Notes: generated from the sequence alone by a model not told the origin. A stretch of DNA of 64,000 nt from Desulfosediminicola ganghwensis (GCF_005116675.2 NZ_CP050699.1:4521001-4585000), one strand, 5' to 3'. Shown: positions 8,037-16,849, counted from the first letter of the stretch. Made by a program: numbers and translations.

Positions 8037-8828
8037 ATGAAGATTTATTCCGACTACGATCAAGAACCCGAGGATCATTTCGAGCCGCTTTCTCCCGGAT
8101 TTTATACAGAGATGTATGAACTGGAAATGGGTAGCTTCGACGCTGACCTTTGTTATTACAAGGAATTTTTAGCTGCCAGGTCATCGATTCTTGAGATAGG
8201 TTGCGGTACTGGTCGGTTGAGCCGGTTGCTTGCTGAGGAGGGACACCAGGTTACAGGTATTGATCTGTCTGAAGCTATGCTTGCCTGCGCCGGAAAAAAG
8301 GGCGGTACCAATATACGTTATATTAATATGGACATGCGTGACCTGCAGCTGTCCGAAAAGTTTGACGCTGTCATCATTCCTTACCATACGCTCAACCTGC
8401 TTACCGACGAGCAGGATATTCTTCGCACCCTCACAGGATGCCACAGCCATTTACGGACAGACGGGCAACTCCTGTTACAGCTGTACATTCCCAATGCTGT
8501 AACTGCCGATGACGGCAACGCATCATTTCAATTTCAAATGTTCGATCGTCCGGCTGGCGGGAAAATCGTCAAGGAGATCATTAAAAAAATTAATCCAGAG
8601 ACTGGCGTGCTCGAGATGACTGAACGTTATAAAATTCGCCCAATGCAGGCCGGACAACCCAACACAAATTTCAGCCATACCATGCAACTGCATTCCGCCT
8701 CCCAGGAGCAATGGATGCGCTATGTTGAAGCAGCAGGGTTTGATATCCTTTCTTCAACCAACCGCTATTACCCGAGCGCCACCCCTTCCCCCAACATGCT
8801 CCTCCTCCATTGCCGCAAAACCGAGTAA
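8037..8828 (+). CDS. Class I SAM-dependent methyltransferase
   Basis: This 263-residue cytoplasmic protein has the Rossmann-type SAM-binding motif ILEIGCGTGRLSRLL (about residues 51-65). Post-I GIDLSEAM and the motif II/III region (FDAVIIPYHTLNLL) follow. The substrate cannot be predicted. The gene stands alone on the plus strand between rubrerythrin and hcp. Its 3' end is followed by repeat tract 3, here in the opposite sense to most other tracts. Confidence 0.85.
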   Translation: MKIYSDYDQEPEDHFEPLSPGFYTEMYELEMGSFDADLCYYKEFLAARSSILEIGCGTGRLSRLLAEEGHQVTGIDLSEAMLACAGKKGGTNIRYINMDMRDLQLSEKFDAVIIPYHTLNLLTDEQDILRTLTGCHSHLRTDGQLLLQLYIPNAVTADDGNASFQFQMFDRPAGGKIVKEIIKKINPETGVLEMTERYKIRPMQAGQPNTNFSHTMQLHSASQEQWMRYVEAAGFDILSSTNRYYPSATPSPNMLLLHCRKTE

Positions 8829-8839
8829 CCACTCTCCCC

Positions 8840-9035
8840 CCGCCTTTGCAGTAGCTGTTGTAGTTAACGCAGTTGCCTTTGCAGTTAACGCAGTTGCCGT
8901 CACGTCCAACATCCCCCATCCAACCTCCTACAAGTAGTTGCCGTTCCAGCAGCAGTTACGTCCAACATCCCCCTTCCAACGTCCTACAAGTAATCGCAGT
9001 TGCAATTACGTCCCACGTGTCTTTACAGTTGCAAC
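8840..9035. repeat. Intergenic low-complexity repeat tract 3
   Basis: The tract contains GCAGTTGCC, CAGTTAACGCAGTTGCC, CGTCCAACATCCCCCATCC and similar words, reading in the TGC/CCAAC sense on the plus strand. It ends just before the HcpR-like palindrome of hcp. Confidence 0.85.
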
Positions 9036-9057
9036 CTTTCCAAGAAATTCTAGTTTC

Positions 9058-9071
9058 TTGACCTGAGTCAA
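9058..9071 (+). promoter_or_regulatory. HcpR-type operator upstream of hcp
   Basis: TTGACCTGAGTCAA is a palindrome with TTGAC and GTCAA half sites and a 4-bp spacer, extended outward by C and G. The CRP/FNR-family regulator HcpR of sulfate reducers is known to use TTGAC-N4-GTCAA-like sites at hcp. A TACCCT hexamer at 9094-9099 would put the start of transcription about 41 bp from the palindrome centre, as for class II activation. Translation starts at 9213. Confidence 0.7.
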
Positions 9072-9212
9072 GGTTTTTGCGACACTACTTTTGTACCCTT
9101 GAATTATAAAGAGGTTCTCCTGACCTTGAGCCTCTGCCTTATCCGTCGAGAGTTAGCGCAGTTCCAATTAACCAATATCCGCATCGCGGATCATGCCTCC
9201 GGAGGTTTTCCT

Positions 9213-10850
9213 ATGTTTTGTAATCAATGTGAACAAACAGCTCAGGGTATCGCCTGTACCAAAGCTGCAGGAGTATGCGGTAAAAAGGCCGAAGTGGCAG
9301 CTCTCCAGGACCTGCTGACCTACGCAGTTCAGGGACTCTCAGTCGTTGCTTCAGAAGGTAGAAAAAATGGTGTTGTCGATAATGCTGTCGATCGCTTCGC
9401 CGCAGAAGCTATTTTTGCCTGCCTGACCAACGTTGATTTTGACCCGGACCGTTTCGCAAACTGGATCAACACCGCGGTCAAGCTTCGTGAAGAGCTCAAA
9501 GTTAAAGTGAAAAATGCAGGCGGCAATGTCAATTTCACTGAAGCCCCTGTTTCTTACACTCCCGCACCGACCCTTGCAGAACTCGAAGAACAGGGAGATC
9601 AACTCGATCTGATACAAAAACTTGATACCAATGATGACCTTCGCTCACTCAAGCAACTGACCTTGTATGGTATCCGTGGTCTTGCCGCCTATACTGATCA
9701 TGCAGCTATCCTAGGCCATGAAGATGACGCAGTTTATGCCTATATCCATGACACTATGGCAGATCTGGCCAGACAAGGGCAATCCCTTGAGCAGTTGGTA
9801 GGTCTCGCCCTCAAATGCGGTGAGGTGAACATCAGAGCTATGGAACTGCTCGATGCCGGCAACACCGGCACCTATGGTCACCCCGTTCCCACCGAGGTAC
9901 CGCTTGGGCACAAGAAAGGCAAGGCGATCCTGGTTTCAGGCCATGATCTGCGCGATCTTGAGCTACTCCTGAAACAGACTGAAGGTAAAGGTATAAACAT
10001 ATATACTCATGGCGAGATGCTGCCCTGCCACGCCTACCCTGAACTCAAAAAATATGACCATTTCTACGGCCATTTCGGTACCGCCTGGCAGAATCAGAAA
10101 AAGGAATTTCCAGAGTTCCCCGGTGCCATCCTGTTCACCACCAACTGCATTCAGAAGCCGGAAGAATCGTTTGAGGCAAATGTATTCACCACCGGACTGG
10201 TAGGCTGGCCCGGCCTGGTTCATATCGGAGACAGTAAAGATTTTACTCCGGTGATCGAACGAGCTCTGGAAATGGATGGCTTCACAGACGACCTTGATAA
10301 AGGCACTGTACTGTGCGGCTTCGGCAGAAATACCGTGCTCAGTGTTGCTGACAAGGTGATTGATGGTGTGAAGAATAAAGATATCCGTCACTTCTTCCTG
10401 GTTGGCGGTTGTGACGGCGCTAAGCCCGGGCGCAACTACTATAGCGATTTCGTTGACCAGGTACCCCAGGACTGTATAGTAATGACCCTTGCCTGCGGCA
10501 AATTCCGCTTTTTCGATAAAAAACTTGGCGACATTGGCGGCATCCCCAGATTGCTCGATGTAGGCCAATGTAACGATGCATACTCAGCGGTTCAGATCGC
10601 CGTTGCTTTAGCCAACGCATTTGAGTGCGATGTCAATGAACTGCCGCTGTCCATGATACTTTCCTGGTATGAGCAGAAGGCGTGCGTCATCCTGCTGTCA
10701 CTTCTGCATCTCGGCATTAAAGACATCAGGCTCGGACCCTCCCTGCCGGCCTTTATCACCCCTAATGTGCTTGATGTACTGGTACAAAACTTCGATATCA
10801 AGCCAATCGCGGCCACTGCCGCTGAAGATCTGCAAACAATCCTGAACTAG
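9213..10850 (+). CDS. hcp: Hybrid cluster protein (hydroxylamine/NO reductase)
   Basis: This 545-residue cytoplasmic protein starts MFCNQCEQTAQG. The cysteines at positions 3, 6, 15 and 22 bind the first Fe-S cluster. Downstream stretches such as HGEMLPCHAYPEL, TTNCIQKPEESF and the VGGCDGAKPGR region carry hybrid-cluster ligands. Hcp proteins protect against nitrosative stress by reducing NO to N2O and also reduce hydroxylamine in vitro. I placed the start at 9213 because CGGAGG precedes it and the family begins here. An open frame reaching back to 9099 runs through the promoter. A terminator follows at 10877. Confidence 0.95.
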   Translation: MFCNQCEQTAQGIACTKAAGVCGKKAEVAALQDLLTYAVQGLSVVASEGRKNGVVDNAVDRFAAEAIFACLTNVDFDPDRFANWINTAVKLREELKVKVKNAGGNVNFTEAPVSYTPAPTLAELEEQGDQLDLIQKLDTNDDLRSLKQLTLYGIRGLAAYTDHAAILGHEDDAVYAYIHDTMADLARQGQSLEQLVGLALKCGEVNIRAMELLDAGNTGTYGHPVPTEVPLGHKKGKAILVSGHDLRDLELLLKQTEGKGINIYTHGEMLPCHAYPELKKYDHFYGHFGTAWQNQKKEFPEFPGAILFTTNCIQKPEESFEANVFTTGLVGWPGLVHIGDSKDFTPVIERALEMDGFTDDLDKGTVLCGFGRNTVLSVADKVIDGVKNKDIRHFFLVGGCDGAKPGRNYYSDFVDQVPQDCIVMTLACGKFRFFDKKLGDIGGIPRLLDVGQCNDAYSAVQIAVALANAFECDVNELPLSMILSWYEQKACVILLSLLHLGIKDIRLGPSLPAFITPNVLDVLVQNFDIKPIAATAAEDLQTILN

Positions 10851-10876
10851 TTTTTGTTGCTTATCATCGCTTCATG

Positions 10877-10911
10877 AGGCAGGATGCACCTTCGCATCCT
10901 GCCTTTTTTTT
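10877..10911 (+). terminator. Rho-independent terminator of hcp
   Basis: The 10-bp stem GGCAGGATGC (10878-10887) pairs with GCATCCTGCC (10894-10903). A 6-base loop separates the arms and eight T follow. Confidence 0.92.
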
Positions 10912-10987
10912 CGCTTTGCAGTTCGACTCGCCCGAGGACACAAAATTTTCATGAAATATGTGGGCTAATAGTTATTGTTAAAGAGTT

Positions 10988-11638
10988 ATGTCTGATAAAA
11001 CCTTCGTTCGTATTCCCGGCTTTTCCGCCAACACTCTTTCTGTCGCAACCTTAGAGAAAATCATTGCCCTGCTGAAAGATCATCAGGTCATGGAACTCAA
11101 GATCACCGGCAGACATCAATTATCCATACCGCCGACAGACCAGCATTCCCTGCAGGCGATTTCCAAAGGATTACAGAATCTTGATCCAGGGCTATCAGCG
11201 GCAGCTATCGCCAAGAATCAATCTGGTTTCAGCACCATCCGAACCTGCCCGGATAGTGGTAATTGCAAACATGGAATACGGGACATCACCCCTTTCATTG
11301 ACCTCCTCGACGCCATACGGTTGCCCGGCGACCTTCCGGCAAAGGTGAAAGTCAGTGTTGCCGGTTGCCAGATGTGCTGCACTGCCCCATTTGTCCGTGA
11401 TATTGGCTTAATCGCCGAACGAAAAGGCTGGAAGCTGATTTTCGGTGGCAACAGTGGCGGCAGACCAAAAATTGGAGATGTAATAGCAAACGGCCAGACC
11501 GACGAGCAAGCTATTGAATTGATTCTGAGATGCCTTATCATCTACATAGAAAACGCAAAGCCCAAAATGCGCACCGCCCGTTTTATTGAATTTTACGGCG
11601 TAGATAGATTTACAAAGGAAGTACTGGGCAACGGGTAA
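10988..11638 (+). CDS. Small siroheme/[4Fe-4S] sulfite-nitrite reductase-like protein (alSir type)
   Basis: This 216-residue protein is much shorter than standard sulfite reductases. It contains an N-terminal ferredoxin-like half domain and the siroheme-cluster motif C87-x5-C93 (TCPDSGNC) with C127-x3-C131 (GCQMCC). This is the layout of the low-molecular-weight assimilatory-type sulfite reductase of Desulfovibrio. It would reduce sulfite or nitrite in the cytoplasm. Between hcp and a ferredoxin that both carry HcpR-like sites, a nitrite or NO-related role is attractive but inferred. I see no own HcpR-like site, and the hcp terminator stands between. Confidence 0.85.
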   Translation: MSDKTFVRIPGFSANTLSVATLEKIIALLKDHQVMELKITGRHQLSIPPTDQHSLQAISKGLQNLDPGLSAAAIAKNQSGFSTIRTCPDSGNCKHGIRDITPFIDLLDAIRLPGDLPAKVKVSVAGCQMCCTAPFVRDIGLIAERKGWKLIFGGNSGGRPKIGDVIANGQTDEQAIELILRCLIIYIENAKPKMRTARFIEFYGVDRFTKEVLGNG

Positions 11639-11701
11639 TAAAAGCCTCCATCCTTATGGATGAAAAATTAATTCATATAAACGAATAAAAAACGACATCA
11701 C

Positions 11702-11715
11702 TTGACCCAGGTCAA
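11702..11715 (+). promoter_or_regulatory. HcpR-type operator upstream of the ferredoxin gene
   Basis: TTGACCCAGGTCAA is a near-perfect palindrome of the HcpR type. A TACTAT hexamer at 11738-11743 would place the transcription start near 11750, about 41.5 bp from the palindrome centre. This spacing is typical of CRP/FNR class II activation. The ATG of the regulated gene is at 11863. Confidence 0.75.
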
Positions 11716-11862
11716 CGAAACATACCGCCTTTTCAGATACTATGTGGTCATGATCGTAAAAGGAGCGCCCATAAGCAGGAAGACCGGCGCAAAGATGCAG
11801 TAAACACGTTATCGATAGATCTTCAGGCGGATTGTACAGTCATTTGATCTGGGAGGAGCAGC

Positions 11863-12645
11863 ATGAAAAATATACGTAAGATTATCAAAATTGATGAAGA
11901 ACTCTGTAACGGTTGCGGAGTCTGTGTTCCGGATTGTGCTGAAGGTTCACTGAAGATTATAGACGGCAAAGCCAAACTGGTGGCCGATAATCTCTGTGAC
12001 GGCCTCGGTGCCTGCCTGGGCTCCTGCCCCACCGGTGCATTGCAGATTATCGAGCGCGAAGCCGACGAATTCGACGAAGAAGCTGTTGAGCAATTTCTGG
12101 CTGAAGAAAAGCGCAAGCAGGAAAAAGAGCAGCCGGCAACACCTGCTGCAACAATGGATTGCGGGTGTGCATCCAGCCATATCCAGTCCTTTAACCAGCC
12201 AATCAAACCGATGAGTTCCTGCCAGACTGCCAGCCAGCCTCGAGAACTTTCTGTGGCTGCTGCGGACGAGGCCACCTCCAGCCTCCAACACTGGCCGGTA
12301 CAGATTCGTCTGGTTCCGCCAACTGCACCGTTCCTGCAGAATGCTCACCTGCTGGTAGCCGCGGATTGTACCGCAGTTGCCGCCCGTAGCTTTCAGGAGA
12401 AATACCTGGACGGTAAGGCTGTAATGATGGGTTGTCCGAAATTTGATGACGCTGAACTCTATATCCAGCGTTTCACCGACATCTTCCAAACCTGCAACCT
12501 GCAGTCGATCACTGTTCTGATCATGGAAGTACCCTGCTGCTCCTCCATGAATGTCATCATCGACAAGGCCCTCAAGCGTTCCGGCGTTGATGTACCGGTG
12601 AAACGAGTGACTCTCTCCGTGAGAGGAGAGGAAGTAATCAAGTAA
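11863..12645 (+). CDS. Ferredoxin-like 4Fe-4S protein with Cys-rich C-terminal half
   Basis: The N-terminal 60 residues form a two-cluster ferredoxin domain. The first site is C15-x2-C18-x2-C21-x3-C25. The second reads CDGLGACLGSC (C45, C51, C55), lacking one canonical Cys. Residues 105-260 are a second part with CGCASS, GCPKFDD and PCCSSMN. It is probably a cytoplasmic electron carrier to or from Hcp or the alSir-like protein. AGGAG precedes the start. The upstream HcpR palindrome places it in the same predicted regulon as hcp. It converges on the YkgJ-like gene through a hairpin of repeat words. Confidence 0.85.
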   Translation: MKNIRKIIKIDEELCNGCGVCVPDCAEGSLKIIDGKAKLVADNLCDGLGACLGSCPTGALQIIEREADEFDEEAVEQFLAEEKRKQEKEQPATPAATMDCGCASSHIQSFNQPIKPMSSCQTASQPRELSVAAADEATSSLQHWPVQIRLVPPTAPFLQNAHLLVAADCTAVAARSFQEKYLDGKAVMMGCPKFDDAELYIQRFTDIFQTCNLQSITVLIMEVPCCSSMNVIIDKALKRSGVDVPVKRVTLSVRGEEVIK

Positions 12646-12647
12646 GG

Positions 12648-12706
12648 TATGAGGAGTGAGGTGGGAGGAGAAAATACACCTTACACCTCACTCCTATCTC
12701 CTTACG
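12648..12706. repeat. Convergent repeat hairpin (tract 4), candidate two-way terminator
   Basis: The arms AGGAGTGAGGTG (12652-12663) and CACCTCACTCCT (12684-12695) pair perfectly over 12 bp, between the stop codons of two converging genes (12645 and 12710). Each arm is the GTGAGG-type repeat word placed downstream of its own gene. Confidence 0.85.
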
Positions 12707-12709
12707 GTG

Positions 12710-13363
12710 TTACCACCGCAGCTCCAACCCTTCCGATGTTTCTCTCACTTTTGCCCCAAGCTGTTGTAAAAGCTGAAACAGTGGTCGGCCGAAGTAGAAC
12801 AGTTCCTCGCTCAGTTCGAGCTGATGCTCCTGCACTGCAAAAACGCGGAGTTTGATATCCTCGTTCACCAGGTTCTGCAGGGCCTTGCGCTTTGGCTCAG
12901 GAATGTTGGGGCGCAGTGCGGCAATCTCTTCGAAATCGGGGCAACGAATCAGCTTTGCATGCTCTTCAACCAATGGCCTGATCGGGTTATCCTCAGCAAG
13001 GATATCCAGACGTGAGATTGTGTCTTTCTCGACCATCTCCAGTAGCTCTTCCGGCTGCCAGCACTTCAGCACTTTGCAGGCCTCAGGTCTGTGGCCGTAA
13101 ATAGTGCAATTCTTTGATGTCGCGTCCAGGTAACAGCAGTCCCAATCTTTTCCTTTACCTTTAATTTTCACCAGCTCAACATTGGCCGGTGCAATCTTAC
13201 CAGTTATCGGGTTATGGGCCAACTCACCCATTTTAATAGTAATAAGGTTCCTCAGCGGAATTTTACCCTCTCGTACCATCTCCAGATCTTTGGTGTGCAA
13301 AGCAGGTCCACCCGCCTTACAGCAACGCCCACACTGCTTACAACTTTCTTGCTTTTCACTCAT
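12710..13363 (-). CDS. YkgJ-family Cys-cluster (zinc or iron) protein
   Basis: This 217-residue cytoplasmic protein has an N-terminal CKQCGRCC motif (Cys 8, 11, 14, 15) and additional Cys in WDCCYLD, KNCTIYG and EACKVLKCW. It matches the YkgJ/CxxCxxCC family, whose role is unknown but likely metal or Fe-S binding. The C-terminal half is helical without recognised motifs. The gene is transcribed alone. Confidence 0.85.
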   Translation of the reverse strand: MSEKQESCKQCGRCCKAGGPALHTKDLEMVREGKIPLRNLITIKMGELAHNPITGKIAPANVELVKIKGKGKDWDCCYLDATSKNCTIYGHRPEACKVLKCWQPEELLEMVEKDTISRLDILAEDNPIRPLVEEHAKLIRCPDFEEIAALRPNIPEPKRKALQNLVNEDIKLRVFAVQEHQLELSEELFYFGRPLFQLLQQLGAKVRETSEGLELRW

Positions 13364-13429
13364 ATTATTTCAACGTCCTTCAACGAATTCATCCAAATTT
13401 ATATATCTATCGGCAATCACAACAACCGC

Positions 13430-13596
13430 CTTCCCGCAGTTGCCGTCCCGCAGTTCAGCAGTCCCCCCTAACACCTACCCCCTATCTCCTCACGCTTTTC
13501 AGCCGTTACCGCCGTTACCGCCGTTCCGCAGTTGTAGTTCCGTCCAACATCCAACATCCCACGTCCAACGCTGTTCAGCCGTTCAGCTTTTCAACC
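13430..13596. repeat. Intergenic low-complexity repeat tract 5
   Basis: All three words are present in the CCAAC/GCAGTT/CCTCAC sense on the plus strand. It starts immediately after the minus-strand creA stop codon. The tract includes a GCCGTTACC triplet array and CGTCCAACATCCAACATCC. Confidence 0.85.
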
Positions 13597-14097
13597 TCAA
13601 TCATTCCACTTATCAAGAATCGGAATCGCCGAAACAGCATTTTTCGGCGAGCCATCAACCAGCTTGTTGGAATAGGTCAGATAGATAAGCGTATGGCGTT
13701 TTTTGTCATAATACCTCACTACCTGCATCGATTTAAAGAGCACCGAAGTCGATTTTTTAAAAACCTGCTCGCCATCATCCTTGCCGGAACGCACGCTCCC
13801 CGGCAATTGAATATTACCGGTCTGACGACAGGCGAGGGAAGCATCGGAGGTATCTTCCGCCAAGCCGATAGACCCGCTTATACCGCCCGTTTTTGCTCTA
13901 CTCAAGTAGCAGGTAGCTCCAGGAATATCGGGGTCGTCAAAAGCCTCAATTACGATTTTATCATTGGCGCCAAGCACCTTGAACTTGGTGCGAACCTCAC
14001 CTATCAGCTCTCCGCCCGCCCAGACGCCAGTTGCCGGCACGAGCATCGCAAGTGCCAAAATACAACCCATTATTTTCGTTCTGTTATCAGTATTCAC
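13597..14097 (-). CDS. creA: CreA family secreted protein
   Basis: This 166-residue protein has a signal peptide (hydrophobic core CILALAMLVP, likely cut after VWA). It is followed by the CreA domain: GEVRTKFKVLGANDKI, FDDPDIPGATCYLS, GGISGSIGLAED and LIYLTYSNKL. Two cysteines could form a disulfide in the periplasm. The function of CreA is not known. I chose the GTG at 14097 because AGAGG lies 7 bp upstream; the frame is open back to 14145. Confidence 0.85.
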   Translation of the reverse strand: MNTDNRTKIMGCILALAMLVPATGVWAGGELIGEVRTKFKVLGANDKIVIEAFDDPDIPGATCYLSRAKTGGISGSIGLAEDTSDASLACRQTGNIQLPGSVRSGKDDGEQVFKKSTSVLFKSMQVVRYYDKKRHTLIYLTYSNKLVDGSPKNAVSAIPILDKWND

Positions 14098-14384
14098 AAC
14101 GTAACCTCTTCTATTGTGCGATATCATAATGATCACTACTTTCAAGGTTTCGACCAGACTTCATGCAGACTATCTGGTTAGGAGTCTTTATTCAGCAGAG
14201 TGCAGGAAATACCATAATACGACGTTTTTTTCATGGCATGTTTCGTCAACCAGACGATGAAGAAGCAATAGAAAGTGCAGCGTATGGCAAAGTCGGGTTG
14301 AAGTCACTATCTTTTTAAGCTACTTTCAGGCACATATTTAACTGAGCACTCAACAGACGTAACTTTAAATTTTAATGTACAAAT

Positions 14385-14639
14385 ATGAAAATCACTCTTT
14401 ATAAGTCAAGTCTTTGCCCTCGCTGTCATTTTACCCGTAGGGTCCTGGAAGAACTCACAGCTGAACGTGATGATATTACCATAGAGCTTGTCGATGTACT
14501 CGTCGCCCCCCAGCGCACCATAAAAGATGGCGTGCGGATGATCCCTGCCCTGGTCTGTGGCGATCATCGACTGAGCGGGATATGGCTTGGTAACGATCAA
14601 ATCAAGCAATATATTGAACAACTCACTTTTTCCGGATGA
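14385..14639 (+). CDS. Glutaredoxin-like small thioredoxin-fold protein
   Basis: This 84-residue cytoplasmic protein has a CPRC motif near residue 12 (KSSLCPRCHF) and a cis-Pro region RMIPALVCGDHRLSG, as in glutaredoxin/NrdH-like oxidoreductases. It is probably a thiol-disulfide or persulfide exchange protein. About 100 bp separate it from the membrane exchanger gene. The 240-bp gap upstream shows nothing clear. Confidence 0.8.
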   Translation: MKITLYKSSLCPRCHFTRRVLEELTAERDDITIELVDVLVAPQRTIKDGVRMIPALVCGDHRLSGIWLGNDQIKQYIEQLTFSG

Positions 14640-14737
14640 GCCCGAACCCCACAGGCAATTGAAATTTTGCTTTTTTCCGTCATAATTAAACCAGTTCATA
14701 CAAGCTGGCTTTTCAGGGACTACAACAGACATATCCA

Positions 14738-15580
14738 ATGAGACAAATACTCTTCGACTCAATCGGCAAACTCGACCTGCTGGTCTGGGTACTCGTAATT
14801 CTTTTCTTTTGCGGCAGCGCCCTGCTGTTTGGCGGCAACCTCCAATATTCATTTATCGGCGCAGGCGGGGTAATTCTTGAGATGCTGCTAATCGGCATGG
14901 CTATAGAACTCATCATAGAATGCTTGAAAAACACTAAGGGAATTGGCACCCTCACTGGGTTTATCACCAATGGCCCGGAGGCTCTCTGCCTCATCGTCGG
15001 TCTTGCTGTGGGTGATATTATCTTCGCTGCGTCAACCCCATTGGGCTCAAACTTTATGAACCCAATTCTGCTTTTTGTCGCCGCATTGGTTTGCGGCCAG
15101 GTTGCAGCTACCGCCAAAACCAGAGCGGGGTATACCCTTACCACCGTACTTGGTACCGCCGCCTTTGCCGGGTCATTTTTCTTTATGAAACCGCAACAAT
15201 ATCTCTATTGGGTGGTTGGTGCTGTGACTTTCAGTTCTATTATGTTCTTCCTGCGCCCGGATGAAAACCACTCAGAAGAAGAGGAAGATCACCATATCAA
15301 CCCCAAACTCTGGTTGTTACCTGCGATTATCCTGCTCACTGTTACCGGCTATTTTCTGGACGGTGTTGTAACCTTCGCCGCTACCCACTCCCACGCACCC
15401 AAAGGAGTGATTGGTTTCCTGGTACTGGCCACTCTCACCAGCTGGCCCGAATTCAAGTCATGCCTGGCTTTGCTGAACCGCAACAAACACCTGGCTGCAA
15501 TTTTAAATATTACGGTTTCAAATATTACCAATATCTGGCTTGCCGCTGCCGGCGTGGCGACGTATTTGGTTTTGAGGTAG
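14738..15580 (+). CDS. CaCA-type (sodium/calcium exchanger family) membrane protein
   Basis: This 280-residue inner-membrane protein has about nine to ten helices. It contains two alpha-repeat-like segments, NGPEALCLIVGLAVGDIIF with ASTPLGSNFMNP in the first half and TSWPEFKSCLALLN with LNITVSNITNIW in the second. These resemble the GNxxE...SNxxN signatures of cation:Ca2+ antiporters. A His/Glu-rich cytoplasmic loop (NHSEEEEDHH) lies between them. The ion cannot be fixed from sequence. Repeat tract 6 begins 10 bp after its stop. Confidence 0.78.
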   Translation: MRQILFDSIGKLDLLVWVLVILFFCGSALLFGGNLQYSFIGAGGVILEMLLIGMAIELIIECLKNTKGIGTLTGFITNGPEALCLIVGLAVGDIIFAASTPLGSNFMNPILLFVAALVCGQVAATAKTRAGYTLTTVLGTAAFAGSFFFMKPQQYLYWVVGAVTFSSIMFFLRPDENHSEEEEDHHINPKLWLLPAIILLTVTGYFLDGVVTFAATHSHAPKGVIGFLVLATLTSWPEFKSCLALLNRNKHLAAILNITVSNITNIWLAAAGVATYLVLR

Positions 15581-15589
15581 GAACTATTT

Positions 15590-15880
15590 GGAGTGTGAGG
15601 AGTGAGGAGGAACTGCGACAATAGGTAGGTGTGAGGCGTTAGGAGTGAGGAGAAAAGGCAACTGCAACTGCAATTCCCACCTTACCCTTAACTCCCTACC
15701 CCTACCCGTTATTCCCGTTGCAGCTCCCTTCTCATACCTAACTCCCGACTCCTACCTTGTTGTTCCTATCGCAGTTCCCTCCTCACACCTAACCCCTCAC
15801 TCCTCACTGTTAATCCCGTAGTAGTTCTGTCCAACCCACCGTTCCGTCCTACCTGCCGTTCTGCAGTTCTACCCGCTCTT
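15590..15880. repeat. Intergenic low-complexity repeat tract 6 (both polarities)
   Basis: The left part reads GTGAGGAGTGAGG, GTGAGGCGTTAGGAGTGAGG and AACTGCAACTGC. The right part switches to ACTCCCTACCC, CCTCACACCTAACCCC and CAACCCACC, so the two halves can fold back on each other. The rest of the gap to 16197 holds only a small AACAACCT/AGGTTGTT hairpin (15939-15973). Confidence 0.85.
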
Positions 15881-16197
15881 TCGCCAATCACGATTTGCAG
15901 CAAGGTCAATTACCTGTTATGCTGCTCGAAGGAAGCCTAACAACCTGTTGAATCTTTTATCTTGAAGGTTGTTACCGGTCAGTATCTGATTGAAACTCAA
16001 CGATATGGTGGCTAGGTCGCCTATTCAGCCTGAGAAAATTGCAGGATGAGCATTGCCCCGGCTCTACCACAAATATTGGCCCTGTCGCTAAATTATATGT
16101 AGCTGATAACGCGGAAGAAGAACGTGCAAAGCTCTGTCGGTTCTTGACGGAGTATAATTCGAAAGTTCCCAGCTTAGCAGGTCTTTCACTCCGAAGA

Positions 16198-16737
16198 ATG
16201 AACAGGTGTATTCACATAATAATTCTCGCCTCACTGTTTCTTGGCATCAGCCTCCCGGAAGCTCGGGCCGCTGTAGTCGAAGGGCGGTATGTTACTGTCG
16301 AGTATAACAGTGATGGTCAACTGCTCCGTGAATTCAACAGCAACCTGAAGTTGAGCAGAAAACTGAGATATAACCTCAAGAAGTTAGAGTATCACTCTGT
16401 CGAGGACGAGGTTGCCGCCAAACTTGATATCCTTGTTGAGAAGGCGGAAATTATTCTGGACATGTTTCCTGCAAACCTCGATATAAAGGTGGTCCTACTT
16501 CCCTCAAGATACGACATAGCTGCAGTATACCGCCAGAAATACCAAAAGAAATTCAACCATATCGCTTACTACTCCCTCTCTGAAAACACAATTTACATCT
16601 CAGTGGACGATGCAAAACTTAAAGTCGTTGCCCATGAACTCGGCCACGCCGTGGTCGACCACTACTTTCAGGTCCGCCCTCCCTATGAGATCCATGAATT
16701 GATGGCTGAGTATGTGGAGAGGAACGTTTCACGATGA
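16198..16737 (+). CDS. Small secreted HExxH zinc-protease-like protein
   Basis: This 179-residue protein has a signal peptide (MNRCIHIIILASLFLG, probably cut after ARA) and a C-terminal zinc motif HELGHAVVDHYF. A downstream Glu (ELMAEYVE) could be the third ligand. This pattern fits gluzincin-like peptidases acting in the periplasm. The start at 16198 is chosen for the signal peptide; the frame stays open to 16039 without signal features. The protein is short for a peptidase, so it may be a minimal or divergent member. Confidence 0.7.
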   Translation: MNRCIHIIILASLFLGISLPEARAAVVEGRYVTVEYNSDGQLLREFNSNLKLSRKLRYNLKKLEYHSVEDEVAAKLDILVEKAEIILDMFPANLDIKVVLLPSRYDIAAVYRQKYQKKFNHIAYYSLSENTIYISVDDAKLKVVAHELGHAVVDHYFQVRPPYEIHELMAEYVERNVSR

Positions 16738-16796
16738 CGATATCGTGTTGTGGAAGAGGGATTATCGGCGCTGGGCAGCTATTTTCTATGGGGGAA

Positions 16797-16840
16797 AAGT
16801 GAGGTGAGAGGAGGAACTGCAAAAGCAAAGCGGGGAATAA
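16797..16840. repeat. Short repeat tract 7
   Basis: GTGAGGTGAGAGGAGGAACTGCAAAAGC words lie between the plus-strand protease-like gene and the converging four-helix gene, in the sense of the protease-like gene. Confidence 0.75.
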
Positions 16841-16849
16841 ACAAACTTT

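Noticed and set aside
9099-9212. N-terminal extension of hcp
   Set aside because: It would translate the promoter region just downstream of the HcpR-like site; the conserved Cys motif begins at the ATG at 9213, which has a good ribosome-binding site.
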